A DNA stretch of 42,314 nucleotides from the NCBI GenBank assembly GCA_947627285.1, contig CANQVL010000021.1, positions 1-42,314 of the forward strand, written 5' to 3'. The notes beneath the pieces are model-generated. The model was not told the DNA's origin. It made no database searches and was given only the letters and a program-made list of their open reading frames with translations. Positions 23,974 to 32,106 of this stretch are shown one piece after another. Position numbers and translations under genes: made by a program. The stretch's first letter is position 1. Every line of letters starts with the position of its first letter. This DNA comes from an uncultured Oscillospiraceae bacterium. GTDB taxonomy: Bacteria > Bacillota > Clostridia > Oscillospirales > Oscillospiraceae.

Positions 23974-24882
23974 TCAGGAGCGTGCGAGCTTTTTGAGAAG
24001 GTCAATAAAATAATCCGGGAGTTCAGATGTAACTGTGACAAGTTCACCGGTAGACGGGTGAACAAATCTCAGGGTGCGTGCGTGGAGGCATTGACCGTCT
24101 GTGCCGGGGTAGGGCTTTTTGGGGCCGTAAACGGTGTCCCCCAGAATCGGGTGACCTATGTGGGCCATGTGGACGCGGATCTGGTGGGTCCTGCCCGTCT
24201 CCAGATTACACTCCACATGGGTGAAGCCGTTGAAGCGCTCCAGCACGCGCCAGTGGGTGACGGCGGGGCGGGAGTTTTTGTCGGTGACGCACTGCTTTTT
24301 CCTGTCCGTGGGGTGGCGGCCTATGGGGGCGTCCACGGTGCCGGAGTCCTCACGAAGGCTGCCTGTGACCACCGCCTCATATGTCCGGGAGAGGGTGTGG
24401 TCCTTGAGCTGGGCGGCGAGGAGCCTGTGGGCGGCGTCGTTTTTGGCGGCGATGATGAGCCCGGAGGTGTCCTTGTCGATGCGGTGGACGATTCCGGGGC
24501 GGAGGACGCCGTTTATGCCCGAGAGCTCGCTGCCGCAGTGGGCCATTAGCGCGTTCACCAGGGTGCCGTCCGCGTGACCCGGCGCGGGGTGGACCACCAT
24601 GCCCTTGGGCTTGTTCACCACTATCACGTCCGCGTCCTCGTAGGCTATGTCCAGGGGTATCTCCTCCGCCGCGACCTCAAGTCTTTCGGGTTCGGGGATC
24701 TCCAGCGTCAGCTCGTCGCCCGCCTCCGGGCGGAAGCTTTTTTTCACCGACCTGCCACGGCAGGTGACGCGGCCCTCCTCCAGGAGCCTTTGGACGAAGG
24801 AGCGGCTCAGCTCCGGCATTTTGGCGGCGATGAGGGCGTCCACCCGCTCGCCGGCGTCAGTTACCGTCAGGGTCGCCGTCAT
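23974..24882 (-). CDS. rluD: RluA/RluD-family ribosomal large-subunit pseudouridine synthase
   Basis: The 302 residues have an N-terminal S4 RNA-binding domain (about 13-70, with RVDALIAAKMPELSRSFVQR) and the RluA catalytic domain. The catalytic Asp136 is in VHRIDKDTSGLIIAAK, and the later RTHQIRVHMAHIGHPILGD motif is intact. It would convert uridines in 23S rRNA or tRNA to pseudouridine. The start overlaps lspA by 26 bases. An lspA-rluD pair is a common Firmicutes arrangement. It is the last gene of the long minus operon and is followed by copy 4 of the repeat. Confidence 0.94.
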   Translation of the reverse strand: MTATLTVTDAGERVDALIAAKMPELSRSFVQRLLEEGRVTCRGRSVKKSFRPEAGDELTLEIPEPERLEVAAEEIPLDIAYEDADVIVVNKPKGMVVHPAPGHADGTLVNALMAHCGSELSGINGVLRPGIVHRIDKDTSGLIIAAKNDAAHRLLAAQLKDHTLSRTYEAVVTGSLREDSGTVDAPIGRHPTDRKKQCVTDKNSRPAVTHWRVLERFNGFTHVECNLETGRTHQIRVHMAHIGHPILGDTVYGPKKPYPGTDGQCLHARTLRFVHPSTGELVTVTSELPDYFIDLLKKLARS

Positions 24883-25366
24883 GGGGCACCTCCGGGGTCC
24901 GCTTCTTCGCCTTTGCCTCCCGCTCCTCCCGGACGGAGCGAACGATATACAGGACGCAGAACATCACCGCGCCCACGTCAATGAAGGAGTCCGCCAGGTT
25001 GAAGACGGCGAAATCCATGAACACCGGGTTTATCATATCCACCACATAGCCCAGAAACGCCCTGTCAATGAAGTTTCCGAGGGCGCCGCCCAGGATAAAG
25101 GCGAGGAAAACCTTCTCCCACCTTGTAAATTTGCCCTTCACCAGTATGACGGCGATCCCCGCCGCCACCACCGCGGAGACGAGCGCCAAAAGCCAGGTGT
25201 GCTCCGAGAGCATGGAGAACGCCATGCCGGTGTTGCGCACGTGGGTCAGCTCCAGAACGCCGGGGATGAGCGCGCGGGAGCCGGAGAGGGGGATATTGCG
25301 GACCACCCAGAGCTTGGAGAGCCGGTCCGCTCCGCATATAAGCGCGGCTATGAGGAAGTAGAGCAT
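24857..25366 (-). CDS. lspA: Lipoprotein signal peptidase (signal peptidase II)
   Basis: LspA removes signal peptides from prolipoproteins such as the M3-like protein in this window. The 169 residues have four membrane helices (about 1-20, 57-77, 83-100 and 125-147). The catalytic aspartates are Asp110 in GNFIDRAFLGYVVDMI and Asp126 in VFNLADSFIDVG. Both signature blocks are intact. The C-terminal 25 residues are charged and cytosolic. Its end overlaps the start of rluD. Confidence 0.96.
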   Translation of the reverse strand: MLYFLIAALICGADRLSKLWVVRNIPLSGSRALIPGVLELTHVRNTGMAFSMLSEHTWLLALVSAVVAAGIAVILVKGKFTRWEKVFLAFILGGALGNFIDRAFLGYVVDMINPVFMDFAVFNLADSFIDVGAVMFCVLYIVRSVREEREAKAKKRTPEVPHDGDPDGN

Positions 25367-25382
25367 AGTTTCACCTATCAGT

Positions 25383-25408
25383 ACGAGGTCAGCTTGCGCT
25401 GACCTCGT
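25383..25408. other. Perfect 11-bp hairpin in the ileS-lspA gap
   Basis: ACGAGGTCAGC and GCTGACCTCGT flank a four-base loop that reads GCAA (a GNRA tetraloop) on the coding minus strand. No T-run follows on that strand, so it is more likely a processing or stability hairpin, or a weak attenuator, than a terminator. Confidence 0.6.
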
Positions 25409-25423
25409 TGGGTTGTGGATTTT

Positions 25424-28234
25424 TTACAGGGACTTTACCACGCCGGCGCAGCGCTTGCACAGGTCCGGGTGGTCGTGGTCGTGTCCGACCGTCTCCGCTC
25501 TGGTCCAGCAGCGCTCACAGCGGGGGGCCTCGCAGGGGGCGACGGAGACGGCGACGCCGGGGAAGCTCTCGCCCTCAAGCCCCTCGCCAGCGCCGTAAAC
25601 CACGTTTACGCGGGAGACGATGAACATCTGGGCAAGGTCCATATCCGCGACCTTGGCGAAATTCTCCACAGCTGAGTCGGAGACGTAGAGGGTGACGGCG
25701 GCGTCCAGGGGCTTGCCGATGGACTTGTCGGCGCGCTTCAGCTCCAGGGCCTTCAGCACGTCGGCGCGAAGGGCGATGAGCTTTGCCCAGCGCTCCTCTG
25801 TCTCCGGGTCGAATTTGCAGTCCGGGTGGACGGAGGGCATATCGTTGAGCATCACGCTCTCGGGGTTCGCGGAGCTGTCGTGGGGCATCGCCTGCCATAT
25901 CTCGTCGGAGGTGAAGGCGAGGATCGGGGCGAGAAGGCGGACCATGGCGTCAAGGACGGCGTAAATGGCGCTCTGCGCGCTGCGGCGGGAGAGGCTCTCC
26001 GGGGCGTCGCAGTAGAGCCGGTCCTTGATAATGTCAAGGTAGAAGCTGGACATCTCCACCACGCAGAAGTTGTGGACGGCGTAGGTCACGTTGTAGAACT
26101 CATAGCGCTCGTAGGCGTCAAGGCACTTTGCCACAAGGGAATTGAGCCGCACCAGCGCCCACTTGTCCAGGGGGAGCATATCGGCAAACTCCACCCTGTT
26201 TTCGGGGTCGAAGCCGTTTAAATTGCCCAGGATATATCGGGCGGTGTTGCGTATTTTCAGGTACTTGTCGCTCAGCTGCTTGAAGATGTTCTCGGAGCAG
26301 CGCATGTCGTTGCGGTAGTCGGCGGACGCCGCCCAGAGGCGGACGAGGTCGGCGCCGTACTTCTTTATGACGTCCTCCGGGGAGATGCCGTTGCCCAGGG
26401 ATTTGTGCATCTGGCGGCCCTCGCCGTCCACGGTCCAGCCGTGGGTCAGCACGGTCCTGTAGGGCGCGCCGCCCTTTACGGCGACGGCGGTGAGGAGGCT
26501 GGACTGGAACCAGCCGCGGTACTGGTCCCCGCCCTCCATATAGAGGTCGGCGGGCCAGGACCCGGGGGCGTCCAGCTCCATGCTGGCTATGTGGGTGGAG
26601 CCGGAGTCGAACCAGCCGTCAAGGGTGTCCGTCTCCTTCTCGAAGTGCCTGCCGCCGCAGTGGGGGCAGGTGAAGTCCTCCGGCAAAAGGTCGGCGGCGT
26701 CCAGCTCGAACCAGGCGTTGGAGCCGCGCTCCCGGAAGATCCGGGAGATCTTTTCGATAGTCTCCGGGGTGCAGATGGGTTTTCCGCAGTCGGAGCAGTA
26801 GAAAACGGGTATGGGCAGGCCCCAGTGGCGCTGGCGGGAGATGCACCAGTCGGCGCGCTCCCGGACCATGGAGCTTATGCGGTCGCGTCCCCAGTCGGGG
26901 ATCCAGGTGACGCCCTCGGCGGCGGCGACCGCCTCGTCCTTGAAGGCGTCCACGGAGCAGAACCACTGGTCGGTGGCGCGGAAGATTATGGGGTTCTTGC
27001 AGCGCCAGCAGTGGGGGTAGGAGTGGGTTATGTCCTCGCTCGCCAAAAGAGCGCCACAGGAAACAAGGTCGTTGTAGATGGGCTCGTGGGCCTTGAGGAC
27101 GTTGAGGCCCTCGTACTTCCCGGCGTCCGCGGTGAAGCGCCCGGAGTCGTCCACGTTCACAACTAAGTCGCGCCCGGAGGGGATCTGGGGGTACTTCTGG
27201 CAGACAAAGAAGTCGTCCGCGCCGTATGCCGGGGCGGTGTGGACGCAGCCGGTGCCGGCGTCAAGGGTCACGTGGTCGCCCAGGATGACCAGGCTCGTCC
27301 TGTCAAAGAGGGGGTGGCGGGCGGTCATCAGCTCAAGCTCGGCGCCCTTGAAGGTGGCGAGGACCTCTACGGGCTCAAGCCCCGCCTTTTTGAGGACGGG
27401 CTCGGCAAGCTCCTTTGCCATTATATACACCTCGCCGTTGGAGGCGCGGGTGAGGGTGTAGTCGTAGGAGGGGTTCAGGCATATGGCAAGGTTGCCCGGA
27501 AGGGTCCAGGTGGTGGTGGTCCATATGACGAAGTAGACGTTGTCCAGGGGCGCGATCCCGGAGAGCTTGCCCAGGTCGTCCTGTACCCTGAATTTCACGA
27601 AGATGGTGGTTACCGGGTCCTCGGAATACTCTATCTCCGCCTCGGCGAGGGCAGTCTCGTCGTGGGGGCACCAGTAGACGGGCTTCTTGCCCTTGTAGAT
27701 GTAGCCCTTGCGGTACATCTCGCCGAAGACCTTTACCTCCTCCGCCTCAAATTTGGGGTCCATGGTGAGGTAGGGGTGGTCCCAGTCGCCCAGATACCCC
27801 AGGCGTTTGAACTCGTCGCGCTGGATGTTCACGAAATTCTGGGCAAACTCGTGGCAGGCGGAGCGGAACTCCGGCACGGACATGGCCTTGCGGTTCAGCT
27901 TCTGCTGCTTGATGATGGCGGACTCGATGGGCATTCCGTGGTTGTCCCAGCCGGGGGTGAAGGGGGTCTTGTACCCGGTCATGGACTTGTAGCGGACGAT
28001 GAAGTCCTTTATCGCCTTGTTGAGGGCGTGTCCCATGTGCAGGTGACCGTTTGAGAACGGGGGGCCGTCGTGGAGAACAAAGAGGGGCTTGCCGTCGTTG
28101 CGCTCCAACATTTTATTGTAGAGGTCCTGCTCGTTCCAGCGTTGGAGCATTCCCGGCTCGCGGGCGGGCAGGGAGGCGCGCATGGGGAAGTCGGTTTTGG
28201 GAAGGTTCACTGTGGAATTGTAATCCTGTGGCAT
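25424..28234 (-). CDS. ileS: Isoleucyl-tRNA synthetase
   Basis: The 936-residue class I synthetase has the HMGH form of the HIGH motif (66-69), the editing domain (about 190-390, with WTTTTWTLPGNLA), and a C-terminal zinc site CERCW...CKRC. The second signature is QMHKSLGN (608-615) rather than the usual KMSKS, so the first Lys and the Ser are replaced while the third-position Lys and Ser are kept. I chose the ATG that follows GTGAGGAT by 7 bases; a GTG 15 bases upstream lies in the SD itself. No Ile T-box is present, because divIVA ends 15 bases before. Confidence 0.96.
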   Translation of the reverse strand: MPQDYNSTVNLPKTDFPMRASLPAREPGMLQRWNEQDLYNKMLERNDGKPLFVLHDGPPFSNGHLHMGHALNKAIKDFIVRYKSMTGYKTPFTPGWDNHGMPIESAIIKQQKLNRKAMSVPEFRSACHEFAQNFVNIQRDEFKRLGYLGDWDHPYLTMDPKFEAEEVKVFGEMYRKGYIYKGKKPVYWCPHDETALAEAEIEYSEDPVTTIFVKFRVQDDLGKLSGIAPLDNVYFVIWTTTTWTLPGNLAICLNPSYDYTLTRASNGEVYIMAKELAEPVLKKAGLEPVEVLATFKGAELELMTARHPLFDRTSLVILGDHVTLDAGTGCVHTAPAYGADDFFVCQKYPQIPSGRDLVVNVDDSGRFTADAGKYEGLNVLKAHEPIYNDLVSCGALLASEDITHSYPHCWRCKNPIIFRATDQWFCSVDAFKDEAVAAAEGVTWIPDWGRDRISSMVRERADWCISRQRHWGLPIPVFYCSDCGKPICTPETIEKISRIFRERGSNAWFELDAADLLPEDFTCPHCGGRHFEKETDTLDGWFDSGSTHIASMELDAPGSWPADLYMEGGDQYRGWFQSSLLTAVAVKGGAPYRTVLTHGWTVDGEGRQMHKSLGNGISPEDVIKKYGADLVRLWAASADYRNDMRCSENIFKQLSDKYLKIRNTARYILGNLNGFDPENRVEFADMLPLDKWALVRLNSLVAKCLDAYERYEFYNVTYAVHNFCVVEMSSFYLDIIKDRLYCDAPESLSRRSAQSAIYAVLDAMVRLLAPILAFTSDEIWQAMPHDSSANPESVMLNDMPSVHPDCKFDPETEERWAKLIALRADVLKALELKRADKSIGKPLDAAVTLYVSDSAVENFAKVADMDLAQMFIVSRVNVVYGAGEGLEGESFPGVAVSVAPCEAPRCERCWTRAETVGHDHDHPDLCKRCAGVVKSL

Positions 28235-28249
28235 TTGGGGTATCCTCAC

Positions 28250-29143
28250 TTACTTGTCGTGTTTGTCTTTTCTGACCTTCACGTCGTCGTCGTTGTAGTT
28301 GGCGCCGAAGCGCAGGTCGGAAAAATCGAACTTGGGGCGGGGCGTGGTCATCTCGTCCTCCTCGTCCCATGCCATGCGTTTTGTCTCGCCGTCGCCGGAA
28401 TAGAAGCGGCGCACGGCGTCAACGTCTATGCGGCGGGTGGCGGAGCTCAGGTCCGGGTCTGAGTGGGCGGGCTCGGGCTCCGGGTCGCCGCCCAGGTCCA
28501 CGCCCTCGGGGGGCGCGGGGACGGCCTCGGGCGCGGGCTCCGACTCGGGTTCAGGCTCGGGCGCGGGTGCGGGCTCAGTCTCCGGCGCGGGCGCGGCTTC
28601 GGCGCGGGGCTCGGGCATACGGACGCGCTCGGGCTCGGGGGAGACGACGGCCTCGGCGGTGTGCTCGGGCTCGGCGGGAGCGCCGTACTCCGCGGTCACG
28701 GTGTCCAGCTTGTCAAGGAAGGCGCTGTACTGGTCGAGTATCTGGCGGGAGGCCTTGACGAAGGCGGTGGTCTTGACCTTCGCGGCCTCCAGCTTCATGT
28801 CCTCCTTGGAGATGTCGTCGGCTATCCTCGCCCTGGACTCGTCGGAGTCCCTGGCGGCGGCGGCAAGCATCTCGTCGCACTTTGCCTTTGTCTCCGCCAT
28901 CATGTCGTCGCTCATCTTCTGGGCGGTGAGAAGAGCCATGCGCATGGCGTCCTCGGTGGAGCGGTATTCCTCCACCTTCTCCACCAGAACCTTCAGCTTG
29001 CCCTTCAAAACCATGTTGTCCTTGTAAAGGGCGGAGTAGTCGGTCACGAGCTGTTCGAGGAACTCATCCACCGCAGCCATGTCGTAGCCGCCGAATACGG
29101 CCTTGGCAAATTCCTTGCTTTCAATATCCTGGGGTGTCAACAT
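28250..29143 (-). CDS. divIVA: DivIVA-family cell division protein with long acidic tail
   Basis: The 297 residues begin MLTPQDIESKEFAKAVFGGY, the DivIVA membrane-binding and dimerisation domain (about 1-60), followed by a coiled coil (about 60-150). Then comes a Pro/Glu/Ala-rich region of about 80 residues (EPEPEPESEPAPE), and a conserved-looking C-terminal segment (TRRIDVDAVRRFYSGDG, FDFSDLRFGANYN). DivIVA proteins mark curved membrane at septa and poles. The start ATG lies 7 bases after GGAGGAT; a GTG five codons upstream overlaps that SD. The gene has its standard place between sepF and ileS. Confidence 0.92.
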   Translation of the reverse strand: MLTPQDIESKEFAKAVFGGYDMAAVDEFLEQLVTDYSALYKDNMVLKGKLKVLVEKVEEYRSTEDAMRMALLTAQKMSDDMMAETKAKCDEMLAAAARDSDESRARIADDISKEDMKLEAAKVKTTAFVKASRQILDQYSAFLDKLDTVTAEYGAPAEPEHTAEAVVSPEPERVRMPEPRAEAAPAPETEPAPAPEPEPESEPAPEAVPAPPEGVDLGGDPEPEPAHSDPDLSSATRRIDVDAVRRFYSGDGETKRMAWDEEDEMTTPRPKFDFSDLRFGANYNDDDVKVRKDKHDK

Positions 29144-29220
29144 GCCTTTATCCTCCACAACTACGCCGGAAGGCGCTTTAATCTTTTTATATCCGCTTTA
29201 TATCCGCTTATTTTTTCGGC

Positions 29221-29691
29221 TCAAAAATAGAGGCCGTTGTTCTCAAGCTCGTCGATGAGGTCGCCCATGAGGTTGACGTTGTAGGGCGTTATGAGATATG
29301 TGCCCTGGGCGACCTTCTTTATCTTGCCGTCCTGGGCGAAGGCGACGCCGGAGAGGAAGTCAAGAAGGCGGCGGGAGATGTCCTTGTTGGTGTCCTCAAG
29401 GTTGAGCACCACCGTGTGCTTGTCCCGCAGGTGCCCCGCTATCCCGGCGGCGTCCTCGAACTTGTCGGGCTTTACCAGGACCACCTGGAGCTGGGTGGTG
29501 GCGTGGATATTCACCACCCGGTTGGCGTCCCTCCGGTCCTCCGCCGAGTTGCCCGTGGGGACGCGGGTGGGCGCGGCGGTGCGGGGCGTCACGGGGATCT
29601 TCTCGGGCGCGCGGGGTGTAAAGTCCTCAAATTCATCGTCCTCGTCGTCATAGGGGCGGGTAAGCTTCTTGATTTCGTTCCAAAGTCCCAT
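29221..29691 (-). CDS. sepF: Cell division protein SepF
   Basis: SepF links FtsZ filaments to the membrane in Gram-positive bacteria. The 156 residues start MGLWNEIKKL (the membrane-binding amphipathic helix), pass through a disordered acidic/proline linker (about 15-60), and end in the SepF core (VVNIHATTQLQVVLVKPDKF, then NKDISRRLLDFLSGVAFAQD and LITPYNV). SD TTGGAGG precedes the ATG by 8 bases. The order ylmE-sepF-divIVA is the Firmicutes division cluster, here without ylmF-ylmG neighbours such as yggT or ylmH. Confidence 0.95.
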   Translation of the reverse strand: MGLWNEIKKLTRPYDDEDDEFEDFTPRAPEKIPVTPRTAAPTRVPTGNSAEDRRDANRVVNIHATTQLQVVLVKPDKFEDAAGIAGHLRDKHTVVLNLEDTNKDISRRLLDFLSGVAFAQDGKIKKVAQGTYLITPYNVNLMGDLIDELENNGLYF

Positions 29692-29715
29692 TTGTACAGC
29701 CTCCAATGTAAGATT

Positions 29716-30420
29716 TTAGGTATAATGGCGCTCGCCGAAAATGGCGGAGCCCACTCGGACCATGTTCGCGCCGTGGGCGATGGCAAGCTCGAAGTCGGCG
29801 CTCATTCCCATGGACAAAATGCTCATGGTAACATTATCGTATTTTTTTGCGCCCATGTCAATAAAAAGCTTGCGCATTTGGTCAAAATATCGGCAGGTAA
29901 TTTGCTTATTTATGTCATTTGGGGGTACCGTCATGAGTCCCCGCACGCAAATGCCGGGGATTTCTGCCGCCCGCTCCACAAGCTCCGGCAGAGCCTCGGG
30001 GGAGACGCCGGATTTTGACTCCTCGCCGCCGATATTTACCTCCAGAAGGACGTCCTGGGTCATCCCCAGGTCCGCCGCGCGCTTTCCTATGAGGCGCAGA
30101 AGCTCCGGCGAGTCGGCGGATTCGATCAGGTCCACCCTGCCCACCACGTTTTTCACCTTGTTTTTCTGAAGGTGGCCTATGAGGTGTACGGCGGCGCCGT
30201 CGTAGGCGTTTTCCCTCAGCTTTTCCTCAAGCTCCTGCACCCGGTTCTCGCCAAAATAGCGTATCCCGCCCTCAAAGGCGGCGCGGACGCGTGGGGCGTC
30301 GTTCATCTTTGAGGCGGCGACAAGCGTGACGGGGACCCCCGCCCCGGCTGACGCCTCGTTCACGCGTTCAACCACGCGCTTTGCCCGCTCGCGGATCTCG
30401 GAAACGCTCAGCTCTCCCAT
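29716..30420 (-). CDS. ylmE: PLP homeostasis protein (YggS/YlmE family)
   Basis: The 234-residue single-domain alanine-racemase-fold protein binds PLP through Lys38 (VTLVAASKMNDAP) and keeps free PLP levels in balance without known catalysis. Family motifs GIRYFGENRVQEL, WHFIGHLQ-like VHLIGHLQKNKVK and LSMGMSADFELAIAHGANMVRVG are all present. The start ATG is 2 bases after the stop of the HlyD-like gene, with GGAGGGG 5 bases upstream. It is an intact contrast to the alr-like protein at 35014-36069, which lacks its lysine. Confidence 0.95.
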   Translation of the reverse strand: MGELSVSEIRERAKRVVERVNEASAGAGVPVTLVAASKMNDAPRVRAAFEGGIRYFGENRVQELEEKLRENAYDGAAVHLIGHLQKNKVKNVVGRVDLIESADSPELLRLIGKRAADLGMTQDVLLEVNIGGEESKSGVSPEALPELVERAAEIPGICVRGLMTVPPNDINKQITCRYFDQMRKLFIDMGAKKYDNVTMSILSMGMSADFELAIAHGANMVRVGSAIFGERHYT

Positions 30421-30422
30421 GC

Positions 30423-31604
30423 TCACCCCTCCACCACGGCGTTGTCGTAAAGGTTGTTGGCGCGGACGATTATGGTGTCGCCCACGCGCAGGCCGTCCCG
30501 GTCGTTTTCCGCCATGTAAAAATCCCCGTTCTCGGCGATGATGCTGATGGGTGTCTCATGGGCGCTTATGCCCTCGAGGATATAGACGACCGTCTCGCCC
30601 TCGTCGTTGAGGTGTACCGCCTCCCTGGGCACGCTGACGCCGGAGAGGGTGTCAAACACCACCTGGGCGGTGGCGCCGCGAAGCGCCGCCACGTCCTGCA
30701 TATATTTTGTGGAGGAGAAAACCACGGCGCACCTGCCGTTTTCCGGAAGGCTGACGCTCTCCACCGTCATGGTAAGGTCGGCGGAGTAGGTGCGTGAGAA
30801 GATGAGGTGGGCGGAGCCGCCGGCGTGGAGCTTCTGGGCGCTCTTTTCGTCCATCTCCGTGGCGTAGTACCATTTTATGCCCCGCACAAGCTTCCCCACC
30901 GCCGTTTCCGGCACGGTTTTGGGGGAGGAGAAGAGGTTGTGGAACTGGGTGTCGGACAAATTCTCCACATCGGCGGGTGTCACGCTTTCAAGCCCGTCGG
31001 CGGTGAAGGAGAAGGTGCCGGAGAAGGGCGCCGTGACCCGGACGGTGTCCGCCGAGGAGCTCTGGCTGAGACTGCGCAGCTCCCCCTCCAGGGCCTCTAT
31101 CTCCTGCGCCTCGTTCCCCGTCGCCAGGGCGGAGCCGGAGATTATATAGGCGTCCACGTCCTGCTGTATGTCGTAAAGCCCAGAAAGGTCGCCGGAGGCG
31201 ATGGCCTTCGCCAGGCTCATTACGGTCTCCGAGGACAGCCGGTCCTCGCTCTTGCCGTTTTTCAGGGCTGTGAGCTGGCGTATCCTCAGCTGTATTTCGC
31301 TTATCTTCTGGGCGCGCTCCATGGCGGTGGAGCCGGAATAGCGGACGGCAAGCGTCTCGCCCTTGGAGACCTTAGCCCCCTCCGTCACCGTCACCGCCAG
31401 GTTGCTCCCGGAGGCGGTGATCAGCTCCTCGTCCCGGACGATATAGCCGGAGGTCTCAAGCCCGTCCCGCAGCTCCATGCCCGACGCCATGACCGTGCGC
31501 AGAGGGTCCCGCCAGCTCGAGACGAAGGATACGCCCAGGTACGCCATCACCGCGATGAACACAAGCACAGCAACAAATTTGATAAGCGCGTCGCTCCGCT
31601 CCAA
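30423..31604 (-). CDS. HlyD-like membrane fusion protein with one transmembrane anchor
   Basis: The 393 residues have a short cytosolic N-terminus, a membrane helix (about 8-28) and a large outer part. That part contains a lipoyl-type hairpin (SGYIVRDEELITASGS, VTVTEGAKVSKGETLAV), a helical region (about 85-175) and a second beta-barrel with TADTVRVTAPFSGTFSF-like sequence. This resembles HlyD/MFP adaptors, and such a gene is often seen beside ylmE-sepF in Clostridia. No ABC transporter is present. I chose TTG at 31604 because AAAGGGGGG lies 6 bases upstream; TTG at 31625 would add seven residues. Confidence 0.8.
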   Translation of the reverse strand: MERSDALIKFVAVLVFIAVMAYLGVSFVSSWRDPLRTVMASGMELRDGLETSGYIVRDEELITASGSNLAVTVTEGAKVSKGETLAVRYSGSTAMERAQKISEIQLRIRQLTALKNGKSEDRLSSETVMSLAKAIASGDLSGLYDIQQDVDAYIISGSALATGNEAQEIEALEGELRSLSQSSSADTVRVTAPFSGTFSFTADGLESVTPADVENLSDTQFHNLFSSPKTVPETAVGKLVRGIKWYYATEMDEKSAQKLHAGGSAHLIFSRTYSADLTMTVESVSLPENGRCAVVFSSTKYMQDVAALRGATAQVVFDTLSGVSVPREAVHLNDEGETVVYILEGISAHETPISIIAENGDFYMAENDRDGLRVGDTIIVRANNLYDNAVVEG

Positions 31605-31646
31605 CTCCGACCCCCCTTTTTTCAAATAGGTGCTCTTAACCTATCA

Positions 31647-31675
31647 ATTATATCACAGCAATCCCCGTTTGTCCA
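31647..31675 (-). promoter_or_regulatory. Sigma-A promoter of the HlyD-ylmE-sepF-divIVA-ileS-lspA-rluD operon
   Basis: TGGACA (31675..31670), a 17-base spacer and TATAAT (31652..31647) read leftward. No terminator is seen between here and rluD, so seven genes may share this promoter. Confidence 0.75.
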
Positions 31676-31722
31676 TTTAAATAATTTATCAAATATAAAT
31701 TTTCGTATAAATCCGCGTACAA

Positions 31723-31753
31723 AAAAACCGCAATCCAACGGACTGCGGTTTTT
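31723..31753 (-). terminator. Intrinsic terminator of the alr-mutL-miaA-hfq operon
   Basis: On the minus strand AAAAACCGCAGTCC pairs with GGATTGCGGTTTTT (one mismatch, three-base loop), followed by T residues. It lies 17 bases after the hfq stop. Confidence 0.9.
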
Positions 31754-31770
31754 GGGTTATAGATTTTGCC

Positions 31771-32040
31771 TTATCTTATTGCCAGTTCTCTCTCCTCGGA
31801 CTCAAGCTGGTCCTCCTCGAGCTCGGGGACGGCAAGGGCGCGCATGGGGGCGATGGTGGAGATGGCGTGCTTGTAGACCATCTGCTGCTTGCCCTCGCTC
31901 TCCAGCATCACGGTGAAGCTGTCAAAGCCCAGGACAGTCCCGCGCATTTGGAAGCCGTTGACGAGGAACACCGTCAGCTGCGCGCGGCGCTTTCTCGCCT
32001 CATTCAAAAAGGAATCCTGGATATTCAACGTTTTTATCAT
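31771..32040 (-). CDS. hfq: RNA chaperone Hfq
   Basis: Hfq forms hexameric rings that bind small RNAs and mRNAs. The 89 residues have the Sm1 motif ([20 protein letters not shown]) and Sm2 motif ([11 protein letters not shown]), with the N-terminal [22 protein letters not shown]-terminal extension of about 20 acidic residues ([17 protein letters not shown]) follows the core. It sits after miaA, as in many bacteria, and ends the operon at a strong terminator. Confidence 0.97.
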   Translation of the reverse strand: MIKTLNIQDSFLNEARKRRAQLTVFLVNGFQMRGTVLGFDSFTVMLESEGKQQMVYKHAISTIAPMRALAVPELEEDQLESEERELAIR

Positions 32041-32106
32041 ATGTAATCCGCCTTTCCGCGCGTTTTCACCGCGCTTTTATATTTTGCGTCTTACATATTA
32101 TACCAG

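Noticed and set aside
23593-24549. 318-codon plus-strand frame spanning element copy 4 and the rluD antisense strand
   Set aside because: It crosses the hairpins of the repeat and then runs antisense to rluD, with no SD or domain.
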